Source: Bimastos eiseni (taxonomy: Eukaryota > Annelida > Clitellata > Crassiclitellata > Lumbricidae). From it: a stretch of DNA of 64,000 nucleotides. Positions 24,601 through 34,307 of this stretch are shown here, in pieces. Location of the stretch: assembly GCA_959347315.1 (NCBI GenBank), contig OY365818.1, positions 5,230,531-5,294,530 on the forward strand, read 5' to 3'. Position 1 is the stretch's first letter. Every line of letters begins with the position of its first letter. Made by a program: the position numbers and the translations under genes. The notes below the pieces were generated by a model. It did not search any database and had not been told where the DNA came from. It was given only the letters and a program-made list of their open reading frames with translations.

Positions 24601-27600
24601 GCGGTAGGCCGCGTTACGGCGCCACATAAATCGTCTTTGTAATTATTAATATTATTATTAATAATATTATTATTAAGAAGCACTGCCATGTTTCATCAGC
24701 TGTTGCTTCCACAGGAAGGATGTCAGTGACAAAATCTGAAGATCTCAACACTGTACACATCTAAGGATTCGCATGGCACATATAAAGGATGATATCGTGA
24801 TATCAGTATTATAAGATAAAAGTGCAAAATCAAGCTAGTGCCTAGAAAATGCAAAGTTTTATCTAACACATCCATCCAAGCACTACACAGTGCTTTTAGG
24901 AATCTCTTCAACGCCAATTTTGCATCCGGTAAATTTCAAACTGTACCATTTGGTTACATAGAATGTAAAACATTAACTTGAGTAACATAACAACGTGCAC
25001 ATACATTTGGCTGTGTAATCACTGGAGATCAAAACCATTAGTAATGCTTTCACTTACGTGGAAATGTTTGCCATCTGAGAGACCGCTATGCAGAGCTATT
25101 CTCGACTGCAAACAGAAACATGAATAGTTCTAGGCGAGAAGTAACAACTGGATTTTAACTACAATCACACAAATCAACTGACGTATACCGAACTAATGTC
25201 TCGCAATCATTCTGATACAGTTTCACTCTGTGAGAAAACAAAACATAATAGTAAGAATCGCAACAAAATAGAAGAGAATTAAAATATTTCATGGCATGAC
25301 AGCATCCAAAAATATCGCCATATCTCTGCCCACGTACATGACGCTTGGCACTGGTTACCTATAACTAAAGTATTAAATAGAAGCTTCTGACTCTAGTAGA
25401 AAATTGCCAAGTGGGAACTGATCCATCCTATTTCAGATCCTTGTCTATCTAAGCATCGCCTATTCATGATCATAGGTCCCTCTGACATGCAGCACATGGT
25501 ACTGATGGCCCGGTATAGTTTCTCTCTTTGCTCTCGTGGTCCCATTTGCCCATACAGCAGCTACACAAACGCATACATTCTCTGTGGTAGGCCCTAGGGT
25601 TTGTAATGGCCTTTATTTGGAATAACGTCTGTTCCCTAAATCATGTAGTGGTACATTGATGGTCATTTTTGAAAACTCACCTTTTATGTCCGGGCTGGAG
25701 TTGGGAGTGTGTGTGAGCAGTAACCTTGAAAGGGCACCACATAAATTTTTGAATGAATGAATGGTTGGTTGTCCTTCTTGTTAAGTCACTCACAACCCAG
25801 CACAGAAACCTTGCCAATGCTGCAAACGAAATCAACTTCTTTTGAAATGAGAAGTGAGCTAATCAGTTCGTCACCTTCCTTGTTCTACAAGTGCTTAAAC
25901 CCTGCTCTGTTTCATCATTGGTCCTCTTTGCATAGCAAAAAGGGCCGCTGACGAGTCACTTCCTGAAGTAGAGCTATACAAGTCATCACTCACCTAAAGC
26001 TACGATCACCTTAATCTGGAGACCAGTATTTACCTTGACGCCACCAGGTGACTTATTGTCACGAGGTCTTTCAAAGTCGATGTGATACTTGAGATTTGCA
26101 CGAGGGTTCACCTCGCTCACCTTCAAACACAACAAAATCAGAGGTTCAAAACCAAAACGCCAACTTTAGTTCAACACCCAGAAAAAGCACTATTTGCCCT
26201 ACTTTAGCCAAAGCGCTATTAATAACATTACGGTCAGCTCGTAACGTTCAGTGTGTGCTGAGCGAGCAGGTTCGACCCTCGTCCGGGGAGTCACTGTATA
26301 GGGACCTCATATAACTGATAGCTTCAAACAAACAGATAAACTCTACAATACATAACAATGAACTACTCTGAATTAAACTGTAAACATTTACACTTAACCT
26401 AGCACATATGCAAATAACATTTGAATGAAACTAGACAGACCAAATAGTCTAAGGTAGATACAACCACATCATACAGACCACATGAGACCATCAGAGTTAC
26501 ATACCAAAGCGAGTCGTAGGAGGTGATGCTCGATGTCCACATAAGACCCGTGTACGTAACGCTTGGGGTCGTTCCGTTCGCTGTCAACCTCAAGACGCGC
26601 CCACTGCTGAAGAAACTGCTTTATATCGACCAGGATGCTCTTCATGTCTTTTGCAGGATTCCAGTAAGACAGCTTCAAGATCTCCATGTTTGTTACGCGC
26701 TGCATCATGGAACCCTGAGTGCAAGAGACAATAATATCCTAGAATACGTTTGATAGAATACTACAATAAAAAAAATTAAAAAAATCACAGACAGATCTAT
26801 ATGATTCAAGGTATCAAATTCAAATGAAAAAATGAATCCATTGTACTCTGTCAATCAATCAATCAATCAATTTGTAACATCACATGATGAGAAATAAATC
26901 TGTCGTTCATCTGTATTATCGTTAGGTTTATGGTTTCACACAGTACAAAACGAATTTCACCAAGAAATAAAGACTTGACAATTTCAAATTTAAACTAATC
27001 AAACCGTTCACAAGTTCGCAGAGTTCACAAATCAATGCATACAATATCAGAATAGCCTAAAACAAATGTCATCAGTCAACAAGAGGCAATATATTCATTC
27101 ACTCATTCCAAAATTTATATAGCGCCCATTCATGGTAACTACTCAATAGCACAAATATACCAAAAATATATTTGATACTGAGTAAAGAGCTCATGCAAAG
27201 CTCAGAGCGATATAACATTATTTGCAACAACTAGTCTTCAGCTTAAAGCCAAGTGGCTCAACTCCTACCTGAAGTCGTGGCCGCACAACCTTTACCAGAG
27301 GAGGGTAGAATGGATATAGGTCGATCGCAAAATCCTACAAAAGAAAGATACAGCATGGCTCACAAATACATGTGACGCAATGACAAAGCCAGATGTAAAG
27401 ATAAACGGCATTTTCGATGACATTGTGGCCAAGTTATGGAATGCTTGCTGTATTACATGGCAAATGGGACAGCAGAGTATTGGCAAGCAGTCTGGACCAG
27501 TGACCGATGAGGTTGAGGCTCAACTCTGTCATCACAGAAAGGTTTCAAAAAATGTTTGCTCCATTAAAAGATACACGTCCTCCATAAAAATCCATCCATC

Positions 27601-27853
27601 CATTAGAGGCAACTCGTCCTAATGTTAATTAGCTTACTCTAAACATTTTAAGCATCACTGTTAATTAGTTTATAATAAGCATTATAGTTTACGCTACTCA
27701 TTTTAAAGCATTAAACCTAATTAGATCATGTCAATGGCTGAACTGTTTGATTTGTCTATCAGTGAGTAGAATAAATTTAAGCAAAGGACGACACATAAAT
27801 GAAAACCAGAGAGAGATAGAGAGAGACAGAGATAGAGAGACAACGATACAAAT

Positions 27854-27905
<52 letters not shown>

Positions 27906-30900
27906 TCACTAATTGTAACTCAATCCATCCATAGCCATAGTTCTGCTGAAGCTGTGAAAGATCTTGATCGATTTCACTGAAAGCAAAGCAATGACTTAAA
28001 TCATTATATGACTTGGTTGTAAATTATGTTTGATCTGAAGTATTCAGAATTTGTCAACAAATAGATGATGAAGAAGAGGAGTCCCATGAGCTAGCTAGTC
28101 TAAGAGGCAGTCATGAGCATAAAGTGTCAGCGACATCATTTTCTTAGCCTCAGCATACGAGTGCGGATGACCAGTCCTCTCCCTCGCCGCATCATCCTCC
28201 AGCTGACAGCTATCAATAATCAGCATTCTATTTGCCATTGTGGGTCCATCTACCTGGAATGACCTTCCTCCATCATTACGGACTAAACGTCCAACTGGCC
28301 TCTCTCCATCCGCCTCTCATCCTTGAAACAAGCTTCTTTTCCCCGGGATTTTCATGCTGAATAGTTATTCTGTGAGAGGCGCTATATAAATCTAAAGATA
28401 CGAAACGACAGTGTATGTCAACGTACTCATCATGGCAGAGTTGGCTACAGATGGAACAGAAATTTCAGACCAAAATTTAAACCCTGATATATTTTACAAA
28501 AATTTACATATTTTACATAAATATACATATTTACATATTTCATCAACAGTCCAGCACACAAACTATATTAACTACTAGACCATCGCTCACATTGCCAACA
28601 CATAATTACATGATATTTATTTAGTAGTGCATTCTACGTACATTCATCATCCTCCTACCTGCCAGGTATGAAATCGAACAGTTTAACGGACCACTGGTAA
28701 ATGTTGTCGTCCACGGGGTCGGCTGTTATGCCAACCCTCTGCAAAAACATCAAGAGAATAGTCACAATTGGACAACATCTGACAACCTCATGTTGCCATA
28801 TAAACAACTCGATGCATCTAAAACTACAGCCTGCCTGTCCACAAATGCCTACATTTTTCAAGACTATTTTGAAATTAAAGATTACAACCGTTACTCCTAT
28901 TATAATTTGACAATCACAAGCGCTAGGTTCTATCCCTCATGTAGCTGAAGGATCCAAAGATAGTATATGAAATGATAGAGAGGCAGTTAGATAGAAAACA
29001 TATCAACCAGTTCAGTATCCTTGCTTAAGTCACAATCCTCGATTCCCGCATACAAAAAACATGACTTACATGATCTTTGATTACTAATGCTAAATCTGAA
29101 ACACTCTGCCGTTAAATAAGTTATGCAAATCATGGCACACATTATTATCATATAAACGGAACCAATCCATGACACATTCTACTACCCGATTAATAATACA
29201 ATATTACTGATGTCCAGAAAGTATGGTACTAAGTGGTAACATTAAGAATCTGACACTAGTAGTAAACCACCGGCTACCTTATCTGTATCCAGAATTTTCA
29301 GCAGGTCGTTCGTTAAAATACCAGATGCGGCGGAACTCGTAAATATCTGTTTGGCCTGGTCCTTTTCCTGGCCTGTAACTAATAAACATGAGAGACTCAG
29401 GATCATTAGGAACACATTAGGAACACAGCCAACACACGTCTAGCTCACATTGTATTTACATATTTCTAAAGCATCTCTCTCAGTACAACCTAATCAGAGA
29501 CGCTCTCTGTACGAAAAAGCCTTGTCAACCACCTGTAATGAAAACGCATGTAAATTGGATTGAATAAGCTTTCATTCAATTATACACATCTGGTACATAA
29601 ATCTTCTAAAGAAATCGTTAATGGCGCATTATTTAGCATACAAACGGCCAAAACAGCCAAATTTAGACTCATGAAATCTTAATTTTCGTTTTCCCTATCA
29701 GTCAAAAACAATAAATTACTTTTATTCTCAACTGTGTAGATGCTAGGCAAGGTCAGAAATGGCCTGTTGGATGGCTTTTTGACAACCATGTTGCAGGAGC
29801 TCAAAAAGCATTATTTTGTTCAACTGCACTTTCAATAGCCATTTCTGAATAGTCGCTCTTGAAGAGACTACGAAAATAACTACAATTACAGTACAAAGCC
29901 GTGACCAAACAAGCTACTGATTGTTCAACTAAACATGCAACAGGGCTTTGAAAGCGTCAAGAGATACCCCATCACAGATGACAGTCATATAGATTCAATC
30001 AGATACCAATTTGTCTCAGACAAATATCGCCGACCTTGAAATGCCGATGCGTCGGACGAAGGTTGTCCCACCGTATTCGCCTTTTTTAATTTCTCACGCA
30101 TTTCGTTTTCTTTCTGTGCCCAACGTTTCTACAAAAGATCCAGACACATCTCGATCAAAATATTTAAATACTTCAATCAACATTCAAAGAGACAATATAT
30201 TAAACCCTGAATCATAATTTAACTAATTAAGTTTATGGTTTTCAATCTGAATTGTCATGTTATACCAATGCTCACTGTATCCCATTTTCAAACAACTTTC
30301 CAGGTATTCCGAGAAAAACGTAGCCTGACTAGTGGGACCGTCAATCCTTTTAGGGCCTTTTTTTCCGTATTTCCCTATTGTTCCCAATCCTGTTGATTAC
30401 TCATATGTTCTTCAATTGGATCAATAAAGACACACATTTTGAATATTGAAAATAAATAAACATATCAAAAATAAATACACATATTGAAAATTGACATTGG
30501 AAATAAATAAACAAATCAGAAATAAAACTTAAAATGCTCATTGTACAGTACAAATATTATAGTTACAGCCAAGAATCCAATGCTACAGTGCAATAGGTGC
30601 AAATAAAAGCAAAATGGCTTATATTAACCCTGGCCACTTAGCAAACATAGCAAAATATAGTGAACAATTTCTTACAAAATAAGAAACGCTTACTTTCTTC
30701 CTGGCAACGTCGAGTTCTAGATCGGTTGTAAAGAACTCATCCTGAGAAAGAGCGGGAATCTGAAACACCAGAAAGAAAGTAGACAGTCCCTCACCATCAG
30801 CCGTCATGGCAGATCCGTGTATACACATTATGCCACCAGGGTCAACCACCAAGGTCAACCACCAGGATCCAGTGGAAGAGGAATTCCGAAAGTCCTTCCA

Positions 30901-33900
30901 CCCCATCAGAGATCTGGACCCACAAATTAATATCTACTCACTGCACATCAAGCGACTTTAACAAAACATTTAAAAAAAATTATAACTGCAGTTATTGTAT
31001 TTGAGATTAATCAATAGATGATGCACAAAGTCATAATTAAGTCCATGTAATTAATAATTAATCAACCAAAGTAAACCATCTGTTCGGACCTCTTCCTCCA
31101 TCTCTTCTTCGTCTTCGATGTTTCCTTCATCCTGAAGAATATAAAACCTCACATGTTAAACAGCTACGTGGCAAAAATATTTCAAACAGAACTTAACATA
31201 ATTATGATAAGGATAACACATCCAACAGATCAAAACACGTGTTACAGTTCTATGGAAAACACATATCACACAGACCATAACATGTGTCACAGTTCCATTG
31301 AAAAAAAGATCACAGTCAAGCACCTCAGAGAGGTTCCCAAAAGTATGTTCTAAAACAAATATTACATTACAATAAGTGCCGACTTACGTCCGAGTTGCTT
31401 GCACTGCAGGTCTTATCGAACCATTGCAGAGAAGTTGCTCTGAAAGTAACAAACAAAGAGTACCCATTGATGTAAAATTACTAGAAACATTTCTGTCAGG
31501 CTTCCCAACTGCCATATATAACCACACACAAACACCACAAACAGTGTCAAGCAAAAATTATTAACACATGCAAACACACAGATCAGAGATGACTTTACAA
31601 TTTCCTGTTCACTGGTCCAAGCACAGACGCCCGCTGTCGATTTTGAGTGGTGCTATACAAATGTTCGATTACATTCTTCTTCTTTGGTTCTCTGCCTTCA
31701 GGCAGGTTCATATGTCCAATGATGCCACTCCTCCCTGTGTTTAGCCTCTTCTTTCATTTTTCCGTATCCACCTTTCTCCATCATTCAGTCTAAAAGCATT
31801 GTTCTTGGTCCTCCTCTAGTTTTTTCCATTCTCCCCTCTATGATGCTTTTAAGCAGTGAATCTCCTCTCATTATGTGTCCCATCCATCTTCTCTGTCGTT
31901 CTCGAATTGTCTTTCGATTACATTACATCATATAAAACAGCTTTAACAAACATTAAGCTGCTGCCAGCTGACTGAGCAGTCAGAAGTAATAGCATCATGC
32001 ATGGATAAAAAAAGTTTTGAAAATGAAGTTATAACAGCATTGTAGTGCCATGGGTGTTTTAATAAAAGCTCTTTAGAAGTGGTCAGGTCAAATCAGATAA
32101 AAAATCTATTGATGTATTGAGGAAATCAAGACGACAAAAGACAATTGATTACAGACAATTGAAAGCACATTTACACCCATCAGATTCCAACATTTTGTCT
32201 TTGATAATATCATACATGTTGTGTTTATTGCCATTGTTTTGCTGGTCTATAAAATCGAAATCGTTCTGAATTGTTCTGGAATGGCTCGTCAAACACCGTG
32301 TCTTGCTCTGCGAAGAGATCTCACAGAAAAACCGCTCGGACCATTCGCCGCCTTCATAATGGTATCGGCAAAGGAGAGCTCTCGCTTTATCATGTAATCG
32401 CTGGGCCAGACTACAACTGCAGCTGTTGACCAAGGCAGGCAATCTCGACTGATAGCCCCAAGAGTTTCAAAGGCCACGGGAACAAAGCAGCAGACCGGTT
32501 CAATGGACACCCTTCCCTTCTGTTGGCTGCAGCCATTAAGAGTATCTCATGCCACTCTTGACTGGCATAAATCCGCCCAACATCATCACTGTTGCTCTCC
32601 AGTAAAAGCACTGTCGTCCTCATTAATACTGATGATTATGCAAGTGAGTAGGTTATTGAGAGAGCATCAACACCATGATGTCACAATAACAGCAGTCACT
32701 ACAAACTTAAAACTTAAATTAAATGAAGCGAGTGAAAAGGTTAATTGAAGAAGGCCAAAAGGATCCGTTAAAGCAGGGTTGAACTTTTTCTAATATTATT
32801 ATTACAGCAGTTTTACATAGTGCCCATTCAAAGCCTTCTACTCAGAAGCACTCCCAGCCCAACCACAATGGTCAAACAGGACAGTCTTGCTGTTCGAGAT
32901 AATATTTGACAGTAGTAAGAGCACAGCAATGACAGTTGGTGTACACAACACTTGCAGTGAAACAAACTTAGCACTTACCGACAGTTTAGTTTTAATACAC
33001 AGAGATCAAACAGTCCTTAAATTTATTTCTATTTTTAAACATAATAATCCATTCTCTGCATTCATAAATATACAATATGCAGGTGATGAAGGCCCACAAG
33101 CCTAGCCCACAGTGGGGGAGCCATTCCAAGAGCAGGGACCTGTCACAGCAAATTGCCCGGCATTGAGCAAAGGCAGAACGAACACGGGTAACAAAGAGAT
33201 CCAAACGTTCAGTAGAGAGCAAGGGGTCGACCTATGCTATAGAATAGAGGCTTACACATTTAGTCAGACAGACATTTGGGAAGTCTGCAGGAACATTTTC
33301 ATTAAGGTCTTACATTTCCAGATCAGCAACACGCCTCTAATGAATTTTCCAAGAGGCTCTATATAAATACACACTTACGAATACAATTACACAACACCAG
33401 GTACTGTAATTTCTGAGGTCAACTACAAGTGATTACCATGAATCATGCAGTTTTAAACGCTGTACATGTCACTCATTACTGTAGAGTAACTGAGGACCAG
33501 CATCGTATTGTAATTTTAATTAGTAACTTCTATAGTGACGGCATCATAAACCAAGCCATAATCAGATCAATATCCAGAGGATAAGTTCAAAATACAGAGA
33601 TGGTGATTAAGTAAATAGAGGAAAACTAATTACCTCCTCATCTCGTACTTTCAGTTCTTTGAACTCTAGCGACCGTCATGATAAACCTTTTCAATTGCTT
33701 TATCTCCGAGGTCACGTCCCTTGATTCCTCCAGATTCATTCCGGTTCTTTCTTGTATATCGTCCATTCATTTCTTCCTTGGGCGCCCTCGTTTTCTCTTT
33801 CCTTCTCATGGCAAGCAATTTAACAAGGAATAGGACACAAAGCCCTTTAAGTGTACTTGGAACTCAATAGGACTGATGAGATAAAAGCGTTACACTTACT

Positions 33901-34243
33901 TGTACATAATCTGTGACAGCGACACCTTCTGTGGCGAATCCAGTAAAAACTACAAGAAAGTTTAACAGGATATTCTATTTGTTTATCCACTAAAATATTA
34001 TCACCATCAGTTCCTGATACCAGCAATTTAGCAGTGATGGGTAAATGAATAAATCATTTCCATCGCCCTCAGTCATAAGTCAAGTCCGCTGCTGCTCCCC
34101 GTAGTTCAAGTACAGGTCCTGCAGTGCCCTCAATGCCCTTATGTATATTATCCATCCAGTGCAGTCTTGGTCAGCCTTTGCTTCCTTCTCTTGTATGTGG
34201 TGCATTGTATGGGATATGGTCAACTGGCAGTCTTGCTACATGT

Positions 34244-34307
<64 letters not shown>

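Noticed and set aside
33640..33700. Possible exon between exons 4 and 5 of the E2-like gene ([14 protein letters not shown] peptide)
   Set aside because: The phase does not fit exon 4 (phase 2), the acceptor is poor, and the - strand sequence continues as a LINE ORF2 tail. Exon 4 joins directly to 31439 in frame.
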